A stretch of DNA of 5,946 nt from Opitutaceae bacterium. Its GTDB lineage: Bacteria > Verrucomicrobiota > Verrucomicrobiae > Opitutales > Opitutaceae. The number at the start of each line of letters is the position of its first letter. Within the stretch, counting starts at the first letter, position 1. The stretch covers positions 1 to 5,946 of the forward strand of contig JAISAX010000220.1 in NCBI GenBank assembly GCA_031266495.1, given 5' to 3'. The position numbers and the translations under genes are program-made. Positions 1 through 5,550 of this stretch are shown one piece after another. A model generated the notes under the pieces. That model saw only the letters and a list, made by a program, of their open reading frames with translations. It did not search any database and was not told the DNA's origin.

Positions 1-497
1 TCGAGCTTTATTCCGGAAACCTTCCGCGTCTGTTCGGCGCGGAATTCGCCCAGCGCCTTTTTCACGTTCGCATCCCCGAGCGCGAGCATGGACGCGGCAA
101 AGATGGCGGCGTTGACGGCACCGGCCTTGCCAATGGCAAACGTGGCCACGGGCACCCCGCCGGGCATCTGGACGGTGGAGAGCAGCGAATCGAGACCCTT
201 CAGTTGCGGCGACTCCATCGGCACGCCCAGCACGGGCAGTTCGGTAAGGCCGGCCATGACGCCCGCCAGATGAGCTGCCATGCCGGCGCCGGCGATGATG
301 CACCGGAGTCCGCGCGATTCGGCGGTGGTGGCGTAATCGAAGGCGACATGCGGGGTGCGGTGGGCGCTGATCACGCGGGCTTCCCACGCGATTCCGAAGG
401 CGGCGAGGGTTTTTGCCGCATTTTCCAGCACGGGCCAGTCGGACTGGCTGCCCATGATAATACCCACCAGAGGTCGTGACGTGTTTTCGGTGCTCAT
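1..497 (-). CDS. purE: PurE, N5-carboxyaminoimidazole ribonucleotide mutase (3' end cut by window edge)
   Basis: Class I PurE converts N5-CAIR to CAIR in cytosolic de novo purine synthesis, normally acting after PurK. Translating the minus strand from the ATG at 497 gives 165 residues with no stop before the left edge; family members are about 160-175 aa, so little is missing. Visible signatures are GSQSDW (about 16-21), SAHRTP (44-49, with the catalytic His), AGAGMAAHLAGV (69-80, the nucleotide/CO2-handling loop), and VATFAIGKAGAVNAA (117-131). The glycine-rich loop has Met and Ala where many homologues read AGAGGAAHLPG; I take this as a normal class I variant. No clear Shine-Dalgarno sequence precedes the ATG, but the residues just after it match the usual family N-terminus. 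No purK is visible; it could lie beyond the left edge, downstream of purE. Confidence 0.94.
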   Translation of the reverse strand, partial: MSTENTSRPLVGIIMGSQSDWPVLENAAKTLAAFGIAWEARVISAHRTPHVAFDYATTAESRGLRCIIAGAGMAAHLAGVMAGLTELPVLGVPMESPQLKGLDSLLSTVQMPGGVPVATFAIGKAGAVNAAIFAASMLALGDANVKKALGEFRAEQTRKVSGIKL

Positions 498-524
498 TGA
501 AAAATGACGACAGGTAAGAGGTTG

Positions 525-546
525 TCCGGAAATGGCAAATTCCGGA
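525..546. promoter_or_regulatory. Inverted repeat upstream of purE
   Basis: TCCGGAA at 525-531 and TTCCGGA at 540-546 form perfect 7-bp arms around an 8-nt spacer, 28 bp upstream of the purE start. It could be an operator or a leader hairpin. I recognise no specific regulator site and no convincing -35/-10 pair beside it. The stretch 498-602 holds nothing else I can name. Confidence 0.25.
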
Positions 547-602
547 AACAGTTCCCCGCGGGTGTAACTCAAAGTGAGGTCAACCCCTGCAAAAAGGTCG
601 GC

Positions 603-704
603 TGCGTAACTTCAGCTTATAACTGAAGGTACGCGAAGCCGGAGCGGCGGAAGCGGCGGCATTCCTGCCGCTCCGGCTCCCGCCTGCGTAACTTCAGTTT
701 ATAA
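603..704. repeat. Composite palindromic repeat (REP/MITE-like), three GCGTAmCTTCAG copies
   Basis: The motif GCGTAaCTTCAG occurs at 605-616 (plus), as its reverse complement CTGAAGgTACGC at 623-634, and again at 686-697 (plus). The 20-bp blocks at 603-622 and 685-704 are direct copies with one mismatch. Inside lies a perfect 12-bp stem, AGCCGGAGCGGC (637-648) with GCCGCTCCGGCT (667-678), whose loop can close further through GGAA/TTCC. Together 617-704 fold as one long imperfect hairpin. There is no open reading frame or T-tract, so it is neither an insertion sequence nor a clear terminator. It resembles a REP doublet or a small non-autonomous element. Its right end supplies the TAA stop of the remnant reading frame that follows. 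Confidence 0.7.
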
Positions 705-1160
705 TTTTGGAGAGAGCGTGGTGATGAAGGTGGCGGTGACGGCGGGCTGCTCCCTTTCGATGTAAAATCCGGCGCGTCGCACAAAAAGCGAAGTATCGGG
801 GGACAAACCGGCGTTGATCGTGAATCTGCCGCCGCCGGCCAATTCGATTCCCAGCCGTAACACGAGTCCGTCGGCGAAGGTGACATCCAGCGCGGCGCGG
901 TGGGTGAATGTCGCGGTACGAATGTTTTTCCAGTACCTGAAGGGTTCGGGGCGATTTTTGGCAAAGGCGGCGTCGGTGAGTTCGGCAAACATCGCGGGCA
1001 GGCGTGGCGTGCCCTGAAAATGAAGCGCCACGCCGGGACGGGCAGGAGAGTTGGCAATGACCGCTCCGAGGTGATATGGGAAGCATTCACCCGGACGCGG
1101 GCGTTGGGGTATCGGCGCATGGGCATGGCGCTCCCCGCGTTCTGGGACAGGAACAAACAC
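699..1160 (-). pseudogene. C-terminal remnant of an unidentified protein, possibly heparinase II/III-like
   Basis: A 153-codon minus-strand frame runs from an ATG at 1160 to a TAA at 699-701. From about codon 35 onward the composition is protein-like, with a G/C bias at third positions and alternating beta-strand-like segments. Near the middle is RYWKNIRTATF, followed by DVTFADGLVLRLGIEL and a tail ending TFITTLSPKL. The pattern of W-x-N-h-R followed by strands resembles the C-terminal sandwich of heparinase II/III-type lyases, but this is recall and weak. The first 30 or so residues are Pro/Arg-rich and lie opposite a plus-strand LacI-type remnant, so the ATG is probably accidental and the true N-terminus lost. 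The stop codon lies inside the adjacent palindromic repeat, suggesting the end was created or moved by that element. No Shine-Dalgarno sequence was seen. Confidence 0.45.
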
Positions 1161-1567
1161 TGGTTGTCGGGTTACCTGAGCGCGGCTTGTGGAGTATTAG
1201 GACGCGAAACGGTGGCTCCGTATTATCCGGCAGCGGCAGGCGACTGGAGCCGCGATGCGTTTTCCCGGTGGCTCAGGCAGGAGTGCCCCGAGGTAGATCC
1301 TGACGCTGGATCGCGCCTTTGTGTGGCGCTGGCTCGGAGAGCTGGGCTTCCGCGTGCCCGGAGATGTCGCCTATGCGGAGCTGGATTTGCCTCCCGACGA
1401 CACCGCGACCGCCGGCGTCCGGCAGTCTCACCAGAGCGTGGGGGGCCGAAGCCGTCAGCCTGCTGGCCGGTCGCCTCTATCACAATGACACCGGCCCCGT
1501 GGACCGGCAGATGATGCTGCAGATATCCGGCCAGTGGAAAAACGGCGCGACGGCCCCTCCGAAATAG
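1050..1567 (+). pseudogene. Broken C-terminal half of a LacI-family transcriptional regulator
   Basis: Three successive plus frames join into one LacI-type sugar-binding domain. The first (about 1050-1295) includes RTRALGYRRMGMALP and WLSGYLSA. The second (1297 to about 1440) reads ILTLDRAFVWRW, then GFRVPGDVAYAELD, the standard LacI segment. The third, to the TAG at 1565-1567, reads AEAVSLLAGRLYHND and ends ISGQWKNGATAPPK. Each switch is explained by one extra base: removing G1296 restores EVILTLD, and removing one G from the G6 tract near 1440 restores VGAEAV. The helix-turn-helix domain and first half of the sensor domain (roughly 170 aa) are absent. Such regulators control sugar-use genes, but this copy cannot bind DNA. 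Homology fades upstream of about 1050. Confidence 0.75.
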
Positions 1568-1873
1568 CCGGCCGCCCTCCCGGTTGCCCCTGCCGCCAGC
1601 CACCACCCGGGTGCCTGGGCTGCCTCGCACGTTTTTATCACCGCGAAGAACCTGCAGGTCGAGGATCACCTGCAAAACCTCTACGCCCACCTGCTGGAAA
1701 ATCACTACATGGAACCCATTATCGGTTTCAACACGGAGACCCTCGCCATTTTCTCGCACGACGTGCTCCAGCGCATCAAGGCCGGCGACGCGACCCGGGA
1801 AACGATGGTCCCCGCCCCCGTTGCCGACGCCATCAAGCGCCGCGGGCTCTTCGGGTACGAAACCGCGGCATAA
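1568..1873 (+). pseudogene. C-terminal fragment of a conserved cytosolic protein family (often labelled nicotinate-nucleotide adenylyltransferase-like)
   Basis: The frame from just after the TAG at 1565 to the TAA at 1871-1873 encodes about 101 residues with no suitable start codon at its head. It contains ITAKNLQVEDHLQNLYAHL, LAIFSHDVLQRIKAGD, MVPAPVADAIKRRGLFGYE. I recognise this as the extreme C-terminus of a family of roughly 450-500 aa that databases inconsistently label as nicotinate-nucleotide adenylyltransferase or even TonB-dependent receptor; its biochemical role is not established as far as I know. About four fifths of the gene is missing. The fragment is intact in frame and GC-rich at third positions, so the truncation may be recent. 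It abuts the LacI-type remnant in the same frame. The family identification is from memory. Confidence 0.65.
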
Positions 1874-2022
1874 CCCCCGGTTGTCCCTGTAGGGCAACGG
1901 ACGCCGCCCGGCCGGATTTGCCGGCCGGATTTTAGCCATTGACGGACCGGTCCGCCGTCTTCTTTGTCGCTCCCCTTCCCTCGTCGGAGGCACCCTTGCC
2001 GGTGCTGCCGACGGAAGCTTCC
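1874..2022. other. Intergenic stretch with small hairpins before tRNA-Ser
   Basis: GTTG-T-CCC (1880-1887) pairs with GGG-CAAC (1892-1898) around TGTA. CCGGC (1908-1912) pairs with GCCGG (1920-1924) and is followed by a short ATTTT, a weak terminator candidate. CGGACCGGTCCG at about 1943-1954 is a perfect 12-bp palindrome. TTGACG at 1939-1944 could be the -35 of the tRNA promoter, but the -10 about 17 bp on (around 1962-1967) is poor. No gene is evident. Confidence 0.35.
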
Positions 2023-2112
<90 letters not shown>

Positions 2113-2129
2113 ACAACTTGGCAAAACAG

Positions 2130-2157
2130 AACCGGCCTTTTCTGGCCGGTTTTTTTG
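2130..2157 (+). terminator. Intrinsic terminator of tRNA-Ser
   Basis: AACCGGCC (2130-2137) and GGCCGGTT (2144-2151) form an 8-bp stem with a 6-nt loop, running into a T-tract at 2150-2156. It begins 18 bp after the tRNA CCA end, as expected for a monocistronic tRNA transcript. A second T-run (T9 at 2182-2190) follows without a stem. Confidence 0.88.
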
Positions 2158-2202
2158 TTGACCGTAGATAAATATACCCCCTTTTTTTTTACTTCTTTTG
2201 GT

Positions 2203-2742
2203 TCATGAATGCCCCTCCCCCCCAATCGGTTGTCGATCAGCGCAAACAGCAGATAAGTTGCTCATCCTTTGCGTTGCCTCGCAGGCGCCCCACACCTGCC
2301 GCAACGCCTCGTAGCACGCGATGCCGGCCGCCGTGCTCAGGTTGAGCGAACGCAGTTCCGGATTGGCGTGCGGGATCGTCAGCCGCTGCGCCTCGCCGAT
2401 CTCGTCGTGCAGCCAGTCGGGCGCGCCGTGACCCTCGTTGCCGAAAACCAGTCCGTCGCCCTCGGCAAACGTCGCGCCCCAGAACGAACGCTCCGCTTTG
2501 GTCGTAAACAAAGACAGCCGCCGCGGCGCGTGCGGACTTGCCCGGAACGCCGCCCAGTCCGCGTGATGATGCACATCGAGCGAATGCCAGTAATCCATCC
2601 CCGCCCGCCGCAGATGCCGGTCGGTGATCATAAAACCCAGCGGATGGACCAGATGGAGCCGCGAACGCGTGAGCGCGCACATCCGACCCACGTTGCCGGT
2701 GTTTTGCGGGATCTCGGGCTGGAAGAGGACGATATGGATCAT
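2203..2742 (-). CDS. trmL: TrmL, tRNA (cytidine/uridine-34 2'-O)-methyltransferase, SPOUT family
   Basis: TrmL uses S-adenosylmethionine to methylate the 2'-O of the wobble base of tRNA-Leu (CAA and UAA isoacceptors in E. coli), stabilising codon reading. The 179-residue product starts MIHIVLFQPEIPQNTGNVGR, matching the E. coli N-terminus (IVLYEPEIPPNTGN). SPOUT motifs in order are NTGNVGRMCA (14-23), LVFGNEGHGAP (98-108) and the trefoil-knot segment from IPHANPELRSLNLS through ACYEALRQ (123-149). RRAGMDYW (45-52) corresponds to RRAGLDY in E. coli. An ATG 21 bp upstream (2763) would add seven unconserved residues, so I chose 2742; neither has a clear Shine-Dalgarno sequence. About 25 residues after the knot (155-179) exceed the usual length and look unstructured. 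It is divergent from the glycyl-tRNA synthetase gene. Confidence 0.93.
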   Translation of the reverse strand: MIHIVLFQPEIPQNTGNVGRMCALTRSRLHLVHPLGFMITDRHLRRAGMDYWHSLDVHHHADWAAFRASPHAPRRLSLFTTKAERSFWGATFAEGDGLVFGNEGHGAPDWLHDEIGEAQRLTIPHANPELRSLNLSTAAGIACYEALRQVWGACEATQRMSNLSAVCADRQPIGGEGHS

Positions 2743-2807
2743 GGCGGATGCGCAGCATGCCAAGCGGCGCGAAAAAACCCCGCCGAGTCAAGAAAGGCGC
2801 AATGCGG

Positions 2808-2902
2808 GAGCAGGTCTCCCGTCTGGCGGAACGGGGGCGTCCTCGCCGGCTCCTGCTCTCCCTGTTTCCCGCCATTGACCCCGGCGCGTCGGGCTGCTTA
2901 AG
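2808..2902 (+). promoter_or_regulatory. Possible leader hairpin and promoter of the glycyl-tRNA synthetase gene
   Basis: In the 171-bp divergent gap, GAGCAGG (2808-2814) pairs with CCTGCTC (2852-2858). TTGACC at 2875-2880 with CTTAAG at 2897-2902 (16-bp spacing) is a weak sigma-70-like pair that would start transcription within a few bases of the ATG at 2914, giving a nearly leaderless mRNA. If that promoter is right, the hairpin lies upstream of the transcript. I see no T-box features. Confidence 0.25.
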
Positions 2903-2913
2903 AAACTCCCTTT

Positions 2914-4440
2914 ATGTCCACGCAGCCCTCCGAGTCATCCAGCCTGATGGAAGCCGTCGTTTCGCTCTGCAAGCGCCGCGGTTTCGTGTTCCCGTCCTCC
3001 GAAATCTACGGCGGCCTCAACGGATTTTTCGATTACGGCCCGCTCGGCGTGGAACTGAAAAAGAACATCCGCGACTGCTGGTGGAACGACATGGTGCGCC
3101 GCCGCGACGACGTCGTGGGCATCGAGTCCTCCATCATCATGCACCCCGGGGTCTGGCACGCATCCGGCCACGTCGGCGGCTTCACCGACCCGCTCGTGGA
3201 CTGCAAGGTCAGCAAGCAACGCTACCGCGCCGACCAGATCTTCTTCGCCGCCGTCGTCATCGACGGCGCCACCCACGGCTACGTCTCCGCGCTCGAAAGC
3301 GAAAACACCGAAGCCGAACTCCAGGCCGCCGCCGAAACCTTCAAGCGCAAGAAAGCCATCCAGGGCGCCCTCGCCCCGGTCAGGCCGCAGGAGTTCACCG
3401 AGGCCACGCCCGAACAGATTCCGCTGATCCCCTCCCCCGCCACCGGCGAACCCGGCAGCCTCACGCCGCCGCGCGATTTCAACATGATGTTCGAGACGTA
3501 CGTCGGCGCACTGCGCGACGACTCGGCCATCGCGTACCTCCGCCCCGAGACGGCGCAGGGCATGTTTGTCGATTTCAAGAACGTCGTGGACACCGGCCGC
3601 GTGAAACTCCCCTTCGGCATCGCGCAGACCGGAAAATCGTTCCGCAACGAAATCACGCCGCGCAACTTCATCTTCCGCTCCCGCGAGTTCGAGCAGATGG
3701 AGATGGAGTTTTTCATTCACGAGGACGACGACTGGGCGAAGTGGCACCGTTACTGGATCGACTGGTGCGCCGGCTGGCTGAAAAGCATCGGCCTGCCCGC
3801 GTCGCACCTATCCGAATACGAACACCCGAAGGCCAAACTCGCGTTCTACTCGCGCGGCACGACGGACATCATGTTCCGGTTCCCCTTCGGCGTGCAGGAA
3901 CTCTGGGGCATCGCCGCGCGCGGCAACTACGACCTCAACCAGCACGCGAAGCACAGCGGCAAGCCGCAGGATATTTTCGACGAGGCCACGAAGAAAAAAT
4001 TCGTGCCGCACGTCATCGAGCCGGCCGTCGGCCTCGACCGCATATTCCTCGCCGCGCTCTGCGCCGGCTACGCCGAGGAAGAAGTGAAGGACGAGAAAGG
4101 CAACGTGGAGAAACGCGTCGTACTCCGCCTCTCGCCGCGCATCGCGCCGGTCAAGGTGGCGGTGCTGCCGCTCCTGAAAAACAAGGAGCCGCTCGTCGCC
4201 CGCGCGCAGGAGCTCTACAAGAAGATCAAGCGCAAGTACGCCGCCTTCTATGACGAGTCCGGCGCCGTCGGCCGCCGCTACCGCCGCCAGGACGAAATCG
4301 GCACCCCGTGGTGCGCGACGATCGATTTCGATACGATCGAAAAGGACGGCACCTTCACCCTCCGCGACCGCGACACGATGCAGCAAAAACGCATCACCGA
4401 AGCCGAGCTCTTCGCCCTGCTCGACGAGCAAGTTTACTGA
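2914..4440 (+). CDS. glyQS: Glycine--tRNA ligase, alpha2 (homodimeric) type
   Basis: This class II synthetase charges tRNA-Gly using glycine and ATP in the cytosol; the gene is also written glyS. The 508-residue length fits the homodimeric family. Near the N-terminus are [22 protein letters not shown] (24-45) and [22 protein letters not shown] (72-93, motif 1 area). [14 protein letters not shown] (208-221) and [25 protein letters not shown] (243-267) are the glycyl-type motif 2 region, [11 protein letters not shown] (331-341) lines the amino-acid pocket, and EPAVGLDRI (369-377) is motif 3 with its ATP-binding Arg. Residues 413-508 form the anticodon-binding domain, including [15 protein letters not shown]. 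Residues 95-190 contain no CxxC pair, whereas many bacterial relatives carry zinc-type cysteines there. The ATG has no Shine-Dalgarno sequence but is the only start that yields the family N-terminus. The gene appears monocistronic. Confidence 0.97.
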   Translation: MSTQPSESSSLMEAVVSLCKRRGFVFPSSEIYGGLNGFFDYGPLGVELKKNIRDCWWNDMVRRRDDVVGIESSIIMHPGVWHASGHVGGFTDPLVDCKVSKQRYRADQIFFAAVVIDGATHGYVSALESENTEAELQAAAETFKRKKAIQGALAPVRPQEFTEATPEQIPLIPSPATGEPGSLTPPRDFNMMFETYVGALRDDSAIAYLRPETAQGMFVDFKNVVDTGRVKLPFGIAQTGKSFRNEITPRNFIFRSREFEQMEMEFFIHEDDDWAKWHRYWIDWCAGWLKSIGLPASHLSEYEHPKAKLAFYSRGTTDIMFRFPFGVQELWGIAARGNYDLNQHAKHSGKPQDIFDEATKKKFVPHVIEPAVGLDRIFLAALCAGYAEEEVKDEKGNVEKRVVLRLSPRIAPVKVAVLPLLKNKEPLVARAQELYKKIKRKYAAFYDESGAVGRRYRRQDEIGTPWCATIDFDTIEKDGTFTLRDRDTMQQKRITEAELFALLDEQVY

Positions 4441-4442
4441 AA

Positions 4443-4465
4443 GTGGCACGGCCATCCTGGCCGTG
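4443..4465 (+). repeat. GTGGCACGG hairpin repeat, copy 1
   Basis: CACGGCCA (4447-4454) and TGGCCGTG (4458-4465) form a perfect 8-bp stem with a 3-nt loop, two bases after the synthetase stop codon. No T-tract follows, so it is not a standard intrinsic terminator, though it could protect the mRNA 3' end. It shares its head GTGGCACGG with copies at 4489 and, inverted, at 4676. Confidence 0.65.
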
Positions 4466-4488
4466 AGCGTTTGCCTCTCCGCTCCGAC

Positions 4489-4512
4489 GTGGCACGGGCA
4501 ACCCTGCCCGTG
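4489..4512 (+). repeat. GTGGCACGG hairpin repeat, copy 2
   Basis: After GTGGCACGG at 4489-4497, CACGGGCA (4493-4500) pairs perfectly with TGCCCGTG (4505-4512) around a 4-nt loop. The following GGACGGC also follows copy 3 on the opposite strand, so these two copies share sequence beyond the stem. Confidence 0.65.
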
Positions 4513-4536
4513 GACGGCGCCACGTGCCGCAAATGT

Positions 4537-4552
4537 CCCCCCCCCCCCCCCC
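4537..4552 (+). repeat. Homopolymeric C16 tract
   Basis: Sixteen consecutive C residues occupy 4537-4552, the longest homopolymer in the window. It lies between two repeat hairpins and is not inside a credible gene. Its length may vary between cells or be a sequencing uncertainty. Confidence 0.9.
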
Positions 4553-4579
4553 TGGAACACGGGCGAGACCTCCGCAAAA

Positions 4580-4618
4580 CACAGGCACTTTTCCGGCTGG
4601 AAAAGTCAGAGGCCTGTG
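4580..4618 (+). repeat. Long hairpin with a bulge
   Basis: ACTTTTCC (4587-4594) pairs with GGAAAAGT (4599-4606) around GGCT. The stem extends outward through CACAGGC (4580-4586) and GCCTGTG (4612-4618), leaving a 5-nt bulge, CAGAG. The segment GGCyGGAAAAGT recurs at 5515-5526 beside the second GTAGCGGCATGC hairpin, so this hairpin belongs to the same repeated unit. Confidence 0.6.
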
Positions 4619-4623
4619 CCTAC

Positions 4624-4649
4624 GTAGCGGCATGCCTCTGTGCATGCCG
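4624..4649 (+). repeat. GTAGCGGCATGC hexaloop hairpin, left copy
   Basis: CGGCATGC (4628-4635) and GCATGCCG (4642-4649) form a perfect 8-bp stem with loop CTCTGT. The same GTAGCGGCATGC-N6-GCATGCCG pattern recurs at 5525-5550 in the same orientation; the two copies flank the toxin-antitoxin operon. Confidence 0.7.
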
Positions 4650-4654
4650 TCCAT

Positions 4655-4676
4655 GCGGGCAGAAAGCCCGTGCCAC
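4655..4676 (-). repeat. GTGGCACGG hairpin repeat, copy 3 (inverted)
   Basis: GCCCGTGCCAC at 4666-4676 is the reverse complement of the GTGGCACGGGC head of copy 2. CGGGC (4656-4660) pairs with GCCCG (4666-4670). With copy 2 it forms an inverted pair enclosing 4489-4676, including the C16 tract and the long hairpin, as in REPIN-type doublets. Confidence 0.6.
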
Positions 4677-4724
4677 CGACACGTCCGATTACACTCCTTC
4701 GATTTGAAGGCCTCCTGAACATGG

Positions 4725-4752
4725 TTGCGTTTGTGCCCCTGTTCCCTATCGT
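4725..4752 (+). promoter_or_regulatory. Possible promoter of the toxin-antitoxin operon
   Basis: TTGCGT (4725-4730) and TATCGT (4747-4752) are spaced by 16 bp, ahead of the antitoxin ATG at 4762. The small hairpin CCTTC-GATTT-GAAGG (4696-4710) lies just upstream and could be an operator. The match is modest and the assignment tentative. Confidence 0.3.
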
Positions 4753-4761
4753 GCCCCCATT

Positions 4762-4998
4762 ATGCTGGTCGTATTGCCTCTTCCTCTCCGGAAAATGTCA
4801 CGAGACGAAAAACTCAGAACAATGGAGGCTCTTTGGGCGGACCTTTCCCAAGACGATCTTCATCTCGAATCCCCGGCTTGGCACAGGGATGCATTGGGAA
4901 AAGCCGAAACCGCGGTGAAAGCTGGCAAGGCAAAATTTTCAGATTGGGAAGATGCCAAAAAACGTATCCGTCGCAAGGCAGCAACCGGACGGGCATGA
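4762..4998 (+). CDS. Type II antitoxin, TIGR02574 / PF09720 (addiction module) family
   Basis: The 78-residue product has the family signature: MSRDEKLRTMEALWADLSQ (12-30), then ESPAWHRDAL (36-45) and a charged C-terminus AGKAKFSDWEDAKKRIR (54-70). Such small helical proteins bind and neutralise a RelE/ParE-type toxin and usually repress their own operon. The stop overlaps the toxin start in ATGA (4995-4998), a coupled arrangement typical of these pairs. I kept the first ATG because relatives carry about 8-12 residues before the MS-x-x-EKL segment; the ATG at 4795 (67 aa) is a real alternative. Neither has a strong Shine-Dalgarno sequence. Codon use is less GC-biased than in the synthetase gene, consistent with acquisition by transfer. 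Confidence 0.88.
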   Translation: MLVVLPLPLRKMSRDEKLRTMEALWADLSQDDLHLESPAWHRDALGKAETAVKAGKAKFSDWEDAKKRIRRKAATGRA

Positions 4999-5315
4999 TC
5001 ATCCGGATTCTGGAATTGGCCGAGGCTGACCTGCTGGCAGGTTACCGGTTCTACGAACGGCAGCGCCCCGGAATCGGCAACTATTTTCTGGATACACTTT
5101 ATTCCGATATCGAGTCCCTGAGCATTTATGCAGGTATCCATCGTCAGGTGTTTGGTTATTATCGGCTTCTTTCCAGCCGTTTCCCTTATGGAGTCTATTA
5201 TTCCATGAATGGCGATGTCGTCGAAATATGGCGCGTCCTTGATTGTCGGCGGCGGCCGGGCTGGATCGAGCGACAAGTGAAACGCAAATCCGCACGTCGG
5301 CCGCCTAGGTCATGA
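4995..5315 (+). CDS. Type II toxin, RelE/ParE family
   Basis: The 106-residue product begins MIIRILELAEADLLAGYRFYERQRPGIGNYF and carries the family's late beta-sheet pattern RLLSSRFPYGVYYSMNGDVVEIWRVLDCRRRPGWI (57-91). The N-terminal helix pair (roughly 8-45) and the FPYGVYY strand are diagnostic of the RelE/ParE superfamily partnered with TIGR02574-type antitoxins. Members either cut ribosome-bound mRNA (RelE) or poison DNA gyrase (ParE); the sequence does not tell me which. The start is fixed by the ATGA overlap with the antitoxin. The C-terminus after residue 91 is a basic tail rich in Arg and Lys, longer than in many relatives. The operon appears intact. No terminator is evident directly downstream. 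Confidence 0.88.
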   Translation: MIIRILELAEADLLAGYRFYERQRPGIGNYFLDTLYSDIESLSIYAGIHRQVFGYYRLLSSRFPYGVYYSMNGDVVEIWRVLDCRRRPGWIERQVKRKSARRPPRS

Positions 5316-5369
5316 ACTTTTCGCGGCCAGGTAAAGGTGCGATCTCTTCCGGATTACCTTGATTAACAC

Positions 5370-5413
5370 TTAACATTCAATGACCCGGTATCCGGTTTTC
5401 CATTCAATGTTAA
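5370..5413. repeat. Imperfect inverted repeat at the head of the heptamer array
   Basis: TTAACATTCAATG (5370-5382) and CATTCAATGTTAA (5401-5413) match as an inverted repeat at 12 of 13 positions around an 18-bp spacer that contains CCGG-TAT-CCGG. The left arm reads as heptamer units on the opposite strand, so the array seems to have converging halves. The stretch 5316-5369 shows nothing else. Confidence 0.5.
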
Positions 5414-5461
5414 ATGTTGAGCGTTAAATGTTCAGTGTTCAGCGTTCGGTATTCAGCGTTT
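5406..5461 (+). repeat. Degenerate heptamer tandem array, eight units
   Basis: Eight consecutive 7-bp units fit RryrTTn: AATGTTA, AATGTTG, AGCGTTA, AATGTTC, AGTGTTC, AGCGTTC, GGTATTC, AGCGTTT. T at positions 5 and 6 is invariant, purines fill positions 1-2, and transitions account for most differences. Similar short heptamer arrays are known in cyanobacteria as STRR sequences, and I recall comparable intergenic runs in Verrucomicrobiota and Planctomycetota. The unit is not a multiple of three and no real gene crosses it. Confidence 0.8.
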
Positions 5462-5524
5462 TCCGCCCGCTCCCTGCCAGACCCCCCCCTTGAGAGCATT
5501 TCAAAGAAAGCCGTGGCCGGAAAA

Positions 5525-5550
5525 GTAGCGGCATGCGTCCCTGCATGCCG
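5525..5550 (+). repeat. GTAGCGGCATGC hexaloop hairpin, right copy
   Basis: CGGCATGC (5529-5536) and GCATGCCG (5543-5550) pair around loop GTCCCT. GGCCGGAAAAGT just before (5515-5526) matches GGCTGGAAAAGT at 4595-4606, so the copies share upstream sequence apart from an indel of about 18 bp. Confidence 0.7.

Noticed and set aside
88..479. Plus-strand frames opposite purE
   Set aside because: The minus strand encodes a clear PurE; the plus frames show no family resemblance.
2237..2901. Overlapping frames on both strands of trmL and upstream of it
   Set aside because: Only the 2203-2742 minus frame carries methyltransferase motifs; the others are shadows.
2748..4253. Long plus-strand frame overlapping the synthetase gene
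   Set aside because: It is an Arg-rich out-of-frame shadow of the glycyl-tRNA synthetase, with no domain of its own.
4447..4465. Intrinsic terminator of the synthetase gene
   Set aside because: The stem is strong but no T-tract follows, and the sequence recurs as a repeat, so I list it as a repeat hairpin.
2935..4560. Long minus-strand frames opposite the synthetase gene
   Set aside because: GC-rich coding sequence keeps antisense frames open; composition is low-complexity and the plus-strand gene explains the region.
5406..5461. CRISPR array
   Set aside because: Units are 7 bp with no spacers and no cas genes are nearby.
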